Assembly (NCBI RefSeq): GCF_002865645.1
Contig: NW_020194692.1
Span: 194,208-258,207, forward strand
DNA length: 64,000 nucleotides
Reading direction: 5' to 3'
From: Hyaloscypha bicolor E
Lineage: Eukaryota; Ascomycota; Leotiomycetes; Helotiales; Hyaloscyphaceae
The translations under genes and the position numbers were made by a program. Below are positions 44,717 to 56,933 of the stretch, piece by piece (within the stretch, counting starts at the first letter, position 1; the number at the start of each line of letters is the position of its first letter). The notes beneath the pieces were generated by a model. It did no database searches. It was not told where the DNA came from and saw only the letters and a list, made by a program, of their open reading frames with translations.

Positions 44717-46204
44717 TCAGTCAACAACGCCATTCCAGCCCTCCTCTCTCAACGCCCACTTAACCGCCTCCAAAACATCGTTAACAATCACTTTTGGCGC
44801 ATACTTCGGGTGTCTGCCGTCGTGATAAACGCCCGTCTTAACCAGCACACTCGTCCACTCCGTGCCATGCGGACTCTCGAACTCATTCGCACCGCGAATA
44901 TCACTCTCAGGATTATCTCCAACCATGAAGACCCTCTCCAGCCGACTGACTTTCTTCTTGACCTCACCATTTCCGCCAAGCATTTGCGCACGATGCTTAT
45001 TGAGAACACGCTCGGCATATTTGTATGTTTCGGGGTAGGGTTTTCCGATGACGGTTCGTTCCAGAACTGCACCACCAGTTGTCTCGTCCCAGATACCTCT
45101 CAACGAAGCTTGGAATCCGCCCTGACCAAGACGAGGCATGTGATGGCTGGTAGCCCAGAAGAGGTCGGGGTTGGAGAAGAAAAGCTTTGGTTGACCGTCT
45201 TGTTGCCAGCCGTTGTTTGGGAGAGATGGATCTCCGTTCTTCTCGGAGACCGTCCCTAGGACCCCGCCCTTGGAGAGCAGGAGATCGAGAATGATTTGCA
45301 AATCGAGGGCCCAATCGCGGGGGTCATTGAAGACGAATATGGCGTCGATCTTGAGGGACTTGGAGGGATTCATGTGGTCGACATTGGTTGGCAGAGGGCG
45401 GTGTCCTTGAACTGCAGTGAAATCGACTGCAAGACTGAAGGGCCAGATACTTGGGTATGCCATCATGATATCGGTTGGAGTAACCACGTTTGTGAATCCG
45501 TACCTTTAGAGTGAATTAGCTCATGCTTTCCACATGGGGAAGGAATAGAGCCTACATCTCAGCAACCTTCCTGCATTTCTCTCCATCTCCGCCAGTGACC
45601 AAGATGGTCTTATCCTTCAAGCTCTCAACCGTCTCGGAGCCCTCAACAAGCTGCTTGAACGGTGTGTGGGACTGAACGAAATTCTCCTCCGTGAGAGGGA
45701 CGCCTAGCTTCTTGCTCAATTCAGCAACTCTGGTGCTCTCGTGCTTCCCACCTCCATTGGTCAGTAGAATGAATGGTATGCTGTTGTTGTGCAGGTATTC
45801 GAGCGCGGTCGACGCGCCGGGTAGCGGGGCTGAGGATCGCAGAAGCACACCGTCGATACTGCGGGCGCAAAGAGGTCAGCTCCGGCACATTCGGGCCATT
45901 GGCAGGAGGATACTCACTCGAACGCAAAGGCAAAGCTGGGCATCCCGTCGACTGCCACGGCAGTGCTGCCATTTCGGAATTGTCGAGTATGGGGAGCCAT
46001 TTTAGAGACAGTACGCGGCGATTGTCGCAATGGTGGTGTTGAGGAGGAAGATATTGAGGAATTTGGTCGCCGGCCTGAGGCTGAGGTAGGGCTAAGTACC
46101 GGGCGCAAGGTGCGCTGGACGCGGGCCAGTGAATTGACGGGGCGGTGAATACGGCCGTTTACCCGGGACAGCCCCTTGCTCCAAGGTGAGCACCATCCTC
46201 GCAT
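44717..46204 (-). CDS. CECR5-type HAD-superfamily (class IIA) hydrolase, mitochondrial
   Basis: Exons 46204..45918, 45858..45556 and 45503..44717 join in phase to 458 residues; introns are 59 and 52 nt. The first ~75 residues are Arg/Ser/Pro-rich with almost no acids, a mitochondrial presequence. HAD motif I is split by intron 1 and reads FAFDIDGVLL (Asp96, Asp98). Motif II is LTNGGG, the usual CECR5/NagD form. The motif III/IV region includes IGKPYPETYKYAE and VFMVGDNPESDIRGAN (acidic pair for Mg2+). The order and the long insert between motif II and IGKP fit the CECR5 subfamily (phosphatase of unknown natural substrate). This gene looks like conserved core sequence. Confidence 0.87.
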
Positions 46205-47430
46205 CGTGCGTGGTTGTGTGGATGGGAAGTGAAGGATGTTCGAGGTGGTTGTTGTGTGCGGGATTTGACACATGCCAGAGTCGTCGACTGCCGCTCTCGC
46301 TAAGGTAAAAAAACGCCTATCTCTCACTGGCCCAAGCTCCATCAGGGGTTCGCCCCCCTATTAGAAGCGACTCGACCCTGTCCTCCACAGCGACTCGCTC
46401 TCCACATTCCGATCGTCCTGCTGCCGCCCTGAAAGTCTGGGGTATTGATAGGGGCGAATGTGGCCGAAATGCGTCCACGTCATGGGCTGTGGGATTCTGT
46501 GCTGCACTTTCAAGAGTTGGGTAGACGGAAGATCTCGGGTTGAAACACCTATCTACTGCCTCCTCCTGCATGACTCCTTCTTGCATGAATTCAATGGCTT
46601 GGAAAATCAACTAGCCTAGCCTCCTGCCAAAACGGCCCGTATCTAGCCGTCTGGCTACACCGCTGAAAGGTCCCTCCAACTAATTCACAGCGTCAGATCC
46701 CCGTCAGCAGCTAGCTAGAGATTCGAAGGCCGTTTTGGGCCTTTTCCTACCTTCAAAGAGCTCGGAGCCGCACTTTGCGCCAAGAAAGATGTACCGCCTA
46801 GTAAACCGAGAGGGGCGCGGCCGAGCGATAAAGTTCTTTCATTCCTCCTCTACTTTCAATGGTCAAACTTACATCTATTACCTCCCTTCAATTTCCTAGA
46901 ACTCGTGAAAGTAGATACACCTATTGTTGGACTGTGGTACTCTATCAAATCAAGTGATGCCAGTGTGTTCTGTTATTGGGCGGTGTGAACAAGGGTTTGA
47001 AGAACAACTCGGTAGGTGGCAGTGGTGCGGCTGAACGCTACAACTAGGCTCGAGCTCCATGCATACTCCGCCTGGACTTATACTTTTAGTCTTCTCTTTT
47101 CCCTTTGGCAGAGGCGCTGACCCACTATCGCCGTGGAGGGTCGTACCCCAGTTGATATCGCGAGGGAGGCTATGGCCAGAAGGTGTAGCCTGAATGGGAG
47201 AGAACGAATTCAAGGGCCTTTGCGAACCTATTAGACGGGAAGACGGGAATCTGTGCACAAGCCCAAAGCTTCGTACATTGCAGCATAAGCCAAGTTTTGC
47301 AAAATTGTAGCGCCGTGAGGTTGGGATACAGGATTGAGATTGGTACCAACTTTGAGGAGGCAATCCACTGTGCACTGTTCCACGCGTCCGAGTTCTCTCT
47401 TCTAGCGAATGAAATACCTCAATAACTCGC
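46205..47430. other. Intergenic, no supported gene
   Basis: An open minus frame of 183 codons at 46950..47501 has unusual Ser/Pro/Cys composition and no motif; it may be chance, or the 3' end of the ankyrin relic. The frame 46317..46610 minus also shows nothing recognisable. Confidence 0.4.
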
Positions 47431-47433
47431 CAA

Positions 47434-48620
47434 TCATGATAGGCTCTTCTCAATATCTGAGGAGTAAATCCACAAACGTTTCCAAGCTTGTACAATCGCA
47501 TCGGTTATGGTAATCGAAATGCCGCTGCGACGAAATTGGCTGTCGTATTTAGTTAGAATCCGTCTGGTGTGAAACTTTGTCGCTCCATTCTCGACGAGAA
47601 AGCTGATTGCTGCCAAGAACTCTGGCTCAACCAACTTTCCCATGCCCTACTTGTGGAAAAGAAGCTCAAGAGGCGAAGGGCCAGGGGATATTTCCACGAA
47701 TCGATCGAGTCGAGGTAAACGATAAGTGGTGTATTAGCGGGGTAATTGCTGTAATCCGATTGTACCAACCGTCTATCAGACCGTCAGATGATGATATCGA
47801 TGGTTGATATCGACCCCCAGCTTACGACATTGCAGCATCATCTCGAGGTCATGCTGTGCCATTGTACGCGCTGCAGCGAATACCGGGATGTGCATTGGCT
47901 TGATAGGTTAGCGTACTTCTGCCATATCCTCTCTGTGGATGTCGGCTCCCCTCTCAAATAAAAAAGTCAAATAAGGACGCTGAGTTGGCCCGATCGCTGC
48001 GGTCAAAGCGTGGCGAAGGTTTGGGCCTCAGACGAACAGCTGTCTAGCGTCCGTACCGTTATCCAATAGCTGTCTTACGACATTTGTAGAGGCTCCAGAC
48101 TGGACGGCCGATGCCAAGAAGATGCCAAGGCCGGGACGTTCATTTAATTGTGAACCGAACCCTGCTTTGAGGAGGCGACCAATGAGGAGTGTGTTGGCCG
48201 AGAGACGTCGCATGATTCTTGGGCTGATAGCCGTCCACTCCACACTCTCTTCGATTTGGGCACCAGGCTCCAACCATAGCGCAAAGATATCGACATGGCG
48301 GTTTCTGGCTCCCAAGTGAAGTGTTAATATTTGGGTCACAGGGTAGACTTGACCGGGTAAAGCAAGAAATCAAACTTTTCAGGCACGTCCACAATGCTGA
48401 CATCGGCGCCATAGGAACTGGCAAGACAGATCGCTGAGAGACCGCCATGCTTGCAGGCCCAGAGCATTGCTTTGTTGAGGACGGTTTAAAGGCACATGGG
48501 ACGGGCTCGATACGACCATGAAGCTGCTTGCTGCATTGAATACGCAGTGCCAAGTCTGCATAGCCTAATTGTCCAATTGTAATGTCCAGCAGCTCAGTCG
48601 ATAGCCTTTTAATTGGGCAT
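47434..48620 (-). pseudogene. Ankyrin-repeat protein relic
   Basis: On the minus strand, ankyrin-like units appear in order but in changing frames. They include LNKAMLWACKHGGLSAICLASSYGAD at about 48490-48410, LLKAGFGSQL and RQLLDNGTDARQL in 48339..48028, and a repeat with LTFLFERGADIHRED near 47965-47920 that runs into a TAA at about 47910. Later come LDSIDSWKYPLALRLL and FLAAISFLVENGA in 47643..47590. The L-L-x-x-G-A-D cores are the signature. The many frame changes and stops show that the gene is dead. Intact genes of this type often form the C-terminal sensor of fungal NLR-like proteins. Confidence 0.6.
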
Positions 48621-50647
48621 ATAATATCAGGTCAAATGCGAAGTTGATGGACGGTGCTTCTAGCGATGAAGGAACAGTGCGAAGAGGTGGAACGAGACCG
48701 GGTTGAGATGAGATAACGATTGCAGTACCCGCACGACACTAGGTGGATCTCTAGTTCTTAGGACGGTGGAGCGAAACCGAGCAACTTGTTCAAGACTTGC
48801 AAAGACAGTCTTGCTGGAGGCCGTACAGACTTATATGCTTGAGCAATAGTGCTTTCAGATTTAGCTTGTGTTACGTGTCACATGACTCCACACCAAAGCA
48901 AGCGAACAGGGGCAAACGATATCTGCGATTCGAGCAACGCGCCTCACGAAGTCGTAGACAGCTTCAAATTTCATTCTTCTCATTGTGGCCCATTTAGTAG
49001 AATAAAATTGCTCACAATTTCTAAGTTATTTATGTGCCTCTCCTTGGCAGCCAGATTTCGTTGCGTATTTACCTTCTGGCAATACTTGCAAGTTGCTTAC
49101 CGCATCGAGCTTTCAGTCATTTCCTTTAACTCCGGGAATTTCGAACGATTATAATATTATGAATTAGTTTTGAGGATTTCTCACATAATTCAGGTGAGAT
49201 CCTCGAGTTCGAACGAAGAACGAGGAAGCTTGGGTACAATCCATTTCTCCGAAAGCTTGTGCTGAAACTTGCAAAATTGTTTAAGAAAAATGCAAGAGTT
49301 GATACGCCTGACGTTTTAACAGGCTCCTTGGGCTTAATTATCCTTCACATGGCGTACCTTGACTCAGGGGTAGGGTAAGCTCTCAAAGTAGGACGCTGCC
49401 ATGAGCTTTTCGTGCTTGGAATACGGTCTACTTTACCTGTACTAGCACCGTAAATTCCGTCGTTGCGGGGTACATGAGCAAGGAACACGCACGCGTCTGT
49501 TTTCATGTTCAAAATAGGGAAGAATTGGGTTTGGGGGCCATGCTAGGCCAGGCTGATCACGTAAATGACTATGTCTTACTAATGACTTTTAAAGGCTAAT
49601 CATTTCAACCGGCAGCAGGGTTCGCCCACACCGGTTTTCCTAAAACTATTCTCTACTTTAACGAGCTGGATTGTGTGGCTGCTGTATCAACTCAACAAAT
49701 GCGGCTGAAACCAGGAGACAAGGGTGGCATTGAGTTATTCTCCTCACCTTAGCACCTAGCAATGGCTGAAACCACGAACCGTGTTTACACGCTATGGCCA
49801 ATTGCTGTCATGTTCGAAGATCGCCGGACCGTTTTTGTCAAGGAGAAAGACCGTGCCTGTTAAAAGTTGGAAGTAGGGCTGCTCCCGCGAGGGGTGGACC
49901 AAGGTGTCATAATATATTGCTTGGGGGCAATGAATTCCTCGTCACTCGCCACGGCAAAGGAATCATACCTGCAGAGATTTTGCCAGGGGATGTCTGGATC
50001 TTTTCCCCTTCCCGTATCTTGTCTAAGATTCCAGGCGTGTTGGTAGCACAGCAGGGCCGACCCAACCGAGCCGAACTGCGGTGGACGATGCCAAAGGTGT
50101 GGGACGACGTTTTGTTTGCAACCTACGGCCGTAGTTAATATCAGTTGGTCAAGAATACAACCGGTTTATTCGCTTCGGATGCTGCACTTCAGTTTTGAAG
50201 GACATGAATCTTCGTACATATTGTTCGTGTCAGGGCAGAGATGGGTCGTTAGGGAAATGGCGGGTTGGCTCCCTGCGGACAACTTAGTGGGGAGCCTCCT
50301 GGCGGCTTACTCATTGATGCCCGCGACGAGCCCACGGGGTTGGGTCCCTCGCTTCGAATGCCTCTGCTTTCCAAGGATAGAGCGGCATTGAGCGCCGTTC
50401 GCAATTTCTTCGATTGTTACACTGCGTCTTGTGTGGCGTGCCAGAAGTGAGAAGCTAACCGAAATACGAGATATGTCTGGGTAGTAATGGCACACTCAAC
50501 TGGGTCATCGAGAGGCGCTGCTTAACGATTATTACTGGTTCTCAACGTCTGAGCGGGTACTGCCTACATCTATCTTGATACTGATAATCCTGTATTGTTA
50601 ACCCATTCTAATAGAATTCATCAACATCGCGGAGTCCACCTATTGCA
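48621..50647. other. Intergenic, no firmly supported gene
   Basis: A 114-codon plus frame at 49794..50138 contains NEFLVTRHGKGIIPAEILPGD, faintly like the tail of HET proteins (FFVT..G..G.GP....GD). Without the HET hallmarks upstream this is too weak to call. A good AT-to-mixed transition near 50,560-50,640 is probably the promoter of the next gene. Confidence 0.35.
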
Positions 50648-52858
50648 ATGTCCAATTCTACGCTATTCAATCTTTACGATCCAAAGCATGGCAAGGTTGG
50701 CGACATTTGCAAAGGCTTGGGATATGCTTCGGATCGCAAAAGCAGACCTCGGTCGACGTATTCCCTAAGTAGCAAAGTTTCCATTTTCCGCAAGAAATTC
50801 TTGGACGCTACTCCAAAAATAGATATTTTTCCTTTGGAATATCAGTCTGAGGAAGCGCAGCAGTGTGCTTCGAACTTTCTCACCGAAAACTCTCATCTAT
50901 TCGACTACTCTGAGGAGGCAGAAGCATTGAGTTGGCCAACGTACCCACGCGACAACCAGAAGTATTCATCCCGGCAGATTTCCCTATCGATGCTAACTTG
51001 AACATTAGATTGATAGAGAACCTCGCGAAGTTAATGTGCACTCAAGAATTTACCTATCGACGGAATGCGAATTATGTTGAATCCCTGCGGCGAAAGGTAT
51101 TGCACTACTCCGATTTATTGTGCATCGCTAACCAGCACGAAGAGGACCCTAGAGGAAAACGAAGACAGCATTCCAGACGGAAGCGACGGCCAACACTTCG
51201 AAGCTGTTGAGTCATCTTCCAGTCCCACTACGTCAGTGGACTCAAATCATGAAGAAAAAGACGCTATGTTAGTCCATGTCATCTTGATATTATAATTTTC
51301 CCAAGCTAACATCAATAATCGTCTTCTAGTCCTCGTGAGAGAGTGCTTGTAGACATAGACCTCCATCTAGATTTCGCTTACCCGCTCGATGGGAGCGAAG
51401 ATGATACTTCCCGAGTTTGGGTCTTTGATGTAAGTTCCCTCAACAAGTAGGAACCCAAATCTAACCCGATGTTCTCCGTTTCAGTCCCAAAAATGGCCCA
51501 AAGATGCCAAGCGTTTCGCGTTCCGATATCTCCATGAACACAACTTATATTCCACACGAAAAGGGAACCTCGATGCCGTCATGCTATTCGCAGAGAACCT
51601 GGGACGCCATCTCGACGTTGGAGATAGGGAGGGAGGGATTTTTCAAGTTCAAAGACGATGCTGTCGACAGATTACCTACCGGGCGGGTATCTGGCACGGA
51701 CATGGGTTTCTGGTAACGAAGGGTGGTTTGGTTAGAAAGACTGCGCAGTTTGAGGCTGCATGGAGAGCGCGTCGCCAGCAGTGGATCAATTTGGGTTCCC
51801 CCGGGGATCTCAACGGAGCGATCGATCCACTAAGGAATCTGTTGAGTGGATCTGAGACTGGCCCTGATGGCAACAAAGTGTGATTTCACTCTCAATCTCT
51901 TTCATTGGTCCAGATTCTTCATCTTATTCATGCGCAGATATTGATAGTCTTGTAGGATTGTGTTTGTACGGAGCTTATTCACGACCTGCCACCCCAAAAT
52001 GCATCAACTGGCTCAGTTGCCAAGCGTACGAGAGTCAAGGGCTTCTATGACCCATCTAGCCGCCCTCACAACACCAGCGAAGAGGATCATAGCTTCGGGA
52101 AAGGACACCGCCGTCGTGAGAACATATCACTTGAAGCAGAAGCGAACAGAGAGCCCAGACGTGTGAGTGAAGCGTCTATGCTTACACCAGTCGCAGCCGG
52201 ACCACAGAGAAGCGTGAATGCAGTGCAAGAGGAGGATGAACCAGATAACAACGCTACATGCCAGTCCTCATCGTCCACCAGAAGACACTTAATTACGAAG
52301 CCATTTCTTCCCTCACCTCAGCCCGACAACCAATCTGCTCGCAGCAGGACCACACTAGAAGAAAGCCTGGATACGCACCCGTTATTGGAGAAACGCACTT
52401 CGCCTTACGCTCTCTCTGGATCCTTTCTGAGTCTTCCATTCAATGCCGATACTACTATGGTCAAATCAACCCAAGTGACACGACAGGGCGAGCCACACAA
52501 GCCGATACTCAACTACATTCTCCCAAGCGCTAGAGGAGGGCTGGATCATGAAGACCCACTTCCCCGTGAGACATTCCGGGCTTGCAATATATCTGAGTTC
52601 TTTAATATTGTGGCCGCCAGAGCTGGTAAATCCGACAGGTCTCTCACATGCCTTACTTTCACATACAATTGGGGCGAGAGAGAATCATTCACCATCAGCA
52701 AGTTTGTGGGCGATCAGTATTGGGAAGAAGTTAAGGAGAGGGTGAAGGGTAAATTTCTGAAGACTAGAAATGCGACGAAGAGGATGACCCGATTTGAGCT
52801 CTGGGTCGAGTGCGGAGATACGACGAACTTGGATGAGGTAGAGGAGGATGACTGGTAG
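50648..52858 (+). CDS. Uncharacterised protein A of a tandem paralogous pair
   Basis: Exons 50648..50961, 51009..51096, 51143..51267, 51330..51429, 51485..51877 and 51956..52858 join in phase to 640 residues; introns are 46-78 nt, and two of the introns have textbook GCTAAC branch points. The N-terminal ~110 residues carry an F-R-K-K-F-L motif and an S-W-P-T-Y-P-R-D block. The middle has W-P-K-D-A..R-Y-L-H-E-H-N-L-Y. A Ser/Pro-rich, disordered linker follows. The last ~95 residues (about 537-628) form a compact domain with DPLP..FR..I.EFF..V and LTF..N, alternating strands and helices. Each block has a counterpart in the gene at 54621-56933. I do not recognise the family. A basic stretch (KGHRRREN) could be a nuclear signal, but this is speculative. 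Confidence 0.75.
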
Positions 52859-54620
52859 CATCGATTTTTTTCATGTCCCCTCTAGTATTGATACCTATAT
52901 TATTTGAAAACTTATGCTCAATTGTCTTAAAATTTGGCGGATTCCTTGAGCCAGCCTTGCAGCGCTGACGACTTGGGACATTGAAACATCCAATATGATG
53001 AACAAAGAACTCAACCGTGATCAAATACTATTTGTGATCTCAATCAAGTGTGATTGGTTCCGTGTTCGGGATAATGCTTGTAAGAAATTCGTCCCGTCTC
53101 GCCACGTCCTTGACGTGGGAACACAAGGTTTCTGAGGTCTCAGCGCTCCCAGGGGCTTTCACCTTCAGCGACCGGAACTGATCCAACTCCTAGCCAGATA
53201 TCAGGCTCCAACCACTAAGTTCCAAGGAAGCGCAGTGCTGTCCAATTCCCGGGTTCTGGGTACACATGGCCCAGATCCGTCGTAAATACGGGAGGAGAAC
53301 GCGCCGTCACGCTCTGCACATCCCGATCAACGGGTTTCAATGGATCACTCTGCCTACTATCCCCCGCCTTGAATACTTATAGTGGGTCCTGGGATAACAC
53401 CACTCCTGCACTGACCAACTCAAGGGTGTATGGCCAATAGCGATTCTGGAGAGCACCTGATATTTCCTAGTTGGGGGTTATAAACGAGGTTTCAGGGTGG
53501 CGTTACTAAAGGACCCACTGTAAGTATTCAAGGGGGGGGATAGTAACAATAACATACAAACTTACTAATGGCCAAAGCGTTGTAACACATGACCAAGACC
53601 GGGATAGAAGTTCAGCCGCGGGAAAATACTCGTAACAGAGCGGGACGGGGAACGGGGTTCTCTTCCGATAAAGCAGCATTCCATAATTTTTAGTTTGACT
53701 TTACTTTTGACTGATCTCTCTTAAAGAGGACAAAACTCCTTGAGAGAAACTGGGTAACGAGCCCTTTCGAGACTAGTTTTATGCAGTGGAACACACAATC
53801 CAGACTCTCGGGTCCTCTAAGCGCCGCGAACAAGCCCTCGATCAATCAGAGCTCACCGATTCGGTGTGCCATATAGGGAAGGTGTTATGAATCCTTGAAC
53901 CAACATTTTTTGAAACATCCCATTTGATGGGATTACTAACTTGATTCCTATAATTGTGCAATGCATTGCGTAGGCGCACAAATTTAGGTGATTCACCTCC
54001 TGCACAGCGTACGGAATCTGCCTTGTCGTGGCAAAGGGCTTTCTCGACGATCCGGAACCTCATAGAACCACCTCGGAGCAGACTTAGAACTGTTCCAAGC
54101 CGTGTGCCGGTTTAGTGACGTCGGTCTCTTTGATCTCGGATTGTCCAATTACAGGCAGGCATCCATTACTTCCTTACGCAGGACAGCCCATAGGTATTAC
54201 GACGCCACACGCTGGGATTTCAACTTTACCACCTTATATGACAGCCACAACGCACCGTCAAAGCACACAAACAGTACTCCTCCTCCTAGGGGCCATTTAA
54301 GTGTTTAAACAGAGGCTTTTGGTTTTGTATAGGAAAAGTTATGAGTGTTGAAATCGCGTGTGCGTTCAGACCCTTGTAGTGACATCGTAATATTTATGGG
54401 CCGTACCCCCGCACACAACTTGGGTCACTTGACCCATGTGCCCCTAGCAGGAGAAAAGCGAATAGGGCATGCCGTATTGTTTTCTGGCTGTTCTCGACAG
54501 GGATGATTTAGAGTCCCTGTCGGTGCATGATTTAAAAAGAGCACAGCCCCCGCTTTCACAGTCGCAATAGAGGGGCCGTTCATCCTTCGTTCAAACACCT
54601 ATAAATCTTTCGTAAGTCCA
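52859..54620. other. Intergenic between the paralogues
   Basis: No gene is supported. It contains the MITE at 53355-53545. The last 100 nt should be the promoter of the second paralogue. Confidence 0.5.
53355..53545. mobile_element. MITE with ~35-bp terminal inverted repeats, 191 bp
   Basis: The left end TACTATCCCCCGCCTTGAAT and on to about 53390 is repeated in inverse at the right end (about 53510-53545), with only a few mismatches: C/T near ACTTATAG versus ACTTACAG, and one C-run change. The ends start TA, which fits a TA target duplication as in Tc1/mariner/pogo-type elements. The middle (about 115 nt) has no coding capacity. It lies between the two tandem paralogues. Confidence 0.75.
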
Positions 54621-56933
54621 ATGTCCAAGATACAGACGAAGAACATTAATACCCTATGTTCTGAGCTCGGGTTCTCGGAAGATTTCCAAGGCAGAGATCT
54701 GAAGACTTTCACAGCTGCTATCACAGACTTCCGAAAAAAGTTCCTCGAAAAAGGTAACGATCTTCCGTACGGAGGTGCAGATTCCCCAGAGTCCCAGCAC
54801 TTCGCACTTGCCTTCTGCCAGGAAGAAAATCGAGGAGCAATCCTCTGGCCATCAACTCTTAACAATTCTTGGCCTACTTGGCCGTCAGATCGCGCAAAGT
54901 AGGTCTTCATCTCTGAACAGGTCAACCCTTGCAGCTAACTTCCAAAGAATCTTAGGGTCTCTTACACACATCTTTGCTCTTCAAACATACCACCAATACC
55001 GATACAAACTCAAGAAGGAAAAGAAGAAAATGCCATCTGCAACACCCACACTCTCCGTGAGTTAGAGCATAGCTAGTTCTTATGAGGAGCTCAACTGATA
55101 ATAAATACCAGCCTGACCGAGCCACGCGTGATCTTAGCCCAGAGTCACTGAAGATTGTCGACGCCACTCCGATTGCACCATCTGGAACTCGACGACGGCC
55201 TGCGAAGAAATCTGGAGTAGTTGTCGAACCTGTTTTCGACAAAGATGAGTACGTATAGCGTGTTTCGCCCGAGTCAGAGGATAGCATAAATGCAGTCCAC
55301 AGTTGGACTAGACAGGATACAACGCTCTCTATATACACATATATCTGACTCGTACTAGGGAACAAATCTATGACAATTGCGTCAGTGAGGTCCTCTCACT
55401 TGATCCTCGCAACGACGACAAGCCAGTTATTGCGGAATTCACCGCACAGTGGCTGTCGAAGGTAAAGCAAAACCTAAAGACTTCAAATATCTCGCAACTC
55501 TCGCTGACGAATGAGTAGACCGGAGCGCGGTGGCCAGTGGCGGCTGATATTCGAGTCAGAACATATATGCATGAACACAATATCTACAAACCAGAGGCTC
55601 CGGACGTAAAGATCATTCCTCTCATCAAATCCCTCAAGAAAGGAACCGACATTGAAGAATTCGAGGGCAAACAGTGGAATATATTAAAACAAAGGACTCT
55701 GGATCGAATGGCAGTCTTGGCGGGAGATATGCTAAAGAAGGGTTTACTGAAGATAGTAGACGGTACTCCACAAAAAATTGAGTGGTTCAGAGATGTTTGG
55801 GTGAACCGACATAGCCAATACGGTCCGAAGGAAAATGTCACCAAGCCAGTAGCGACAATCAATAGTCGCGACATCTATAGTATTGACAACCTACCTCCCG
55901 ATCAAGGTTCTAGCTTTAGGAACCCAACCGCCAAGTTAATGTCTACAGCGCGACAACCATCTTCCACTACCACGGTATGAACATTACCCTCATACCATTA
56001 TTTCGGTGTGCTTTGCTTACAAATTTCCAGACTGCAGGAGCTCGCAGAAAATTAAACACCACCAACGAGGGCGACGCTCCGAACCAGCAGCAACAGAAGA
56101 AACGCAGAATGAGTACGATGCCAACAGGAACTCAAGCTACAACAGCTCCACCGCCTAATCAAACTACTGCTCTTCCTTCCGTCACTTCAGTTGCCGACGC
56201 TCTCCGAGAAGATTCAGTTACCACGGAGATCATTGAGGTTGCGCGGGTGAGTTATTTGTCCTATTGAGGAATGGATACCTCGACTGACACTTGCCCATAG
56301 GAGTGCTTGTCTTCCGATATCGAGCCAGAGCCGCAACAGCCAGCCCAAGCTCCACCAAGGATGCAGTCAATACCCAAGGATATTCGCTCAATGACCCCAA
56401 CCAGCCCAGTTGTACCTAGTAATCCCTTTCAAAGAGTCAGCAGACCTGCTACTACCCCATCAGGAGCTGCCCCAGTACCAAGCTTCGATACTCGCAGTAC
56501 TGCTGCACTTTCACCTGGCTTGAGGATACTGCAAGCAAGCCCTTCACTCCCAGCAGAACAGCACCAAGCATTACCCACGAACCCACCACCAGCACTTATT
56601 CTTGAAAAGGCAGACGGCAGCTTCGATGAGGACGACCCACTCCCTTCAGCACATTTCCGCAACTCAACTGTCAATGAGTTCTTCTCTTTCGTTTCGGAAG
56701 CGACTGGAAAACCTCGGGATTCATTCGATAGGCTCACCTTTACGCTCTTGTTTGTGCGCGGCGGTGATTGCATACGACTTGTTCACGAAGGGGATGATAC
56801 AGCGTGGAATAAACTGAAGAACAAGACAAGGTTTCTGTGCAATCTTTACAGAACGAGGACGGAGGAGTCAGAACTTCTGCTGGTGGTAGAATTTGGAGAT
56901 AAGAGGAAAATGGTGGAAAGGTGGCAGACATGA
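54621..56933 (+). CDS. Uncharacterised protein B of a tandem paralogous pair
   Basis: Exons 54621..54898, 54948..55056, 55112..55248, 55359..55461, 55519..55974, 56031..56246 and 56301..56933 join in phase to 643 residues; introns are 49-110 nt. As in gene A, it has F-R-K-K-F-L (about residue 37-42), S-W-P-T-W-P-S-D, W-P-V-A..R-T-Y-M-H-E-H-N-I-Y and the C-terminal domain from about 542 (DPLPSAHFRNSTVNEFF, LTFTLL, LLVVEFGD). First introns fall at the same place and phase in both genes. Between the HEHN block and the C-terminal domain is a Gln/Pro/Ser/Thr-rich linker with a QQQQKKRR stretch, a possible nuclear signal. Function is unknown. The splice acceptor of intron 1 is AAG (54945-54947), chosen because it restores homology to gene A. 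Confidence 0.75.

Noticed and set aside
46950..47501. 183-codon minus-strand frame
   Set aside because: Composition is Ser/Pro/Cys-rich without any motif and it overlaps the end of the ankyrin relic in another frame.
49794..50138. HET-tail-like frame
   Set aside because: Only one weak block resembles HET C-termini and no HET core lies upstream; left as intergenic.
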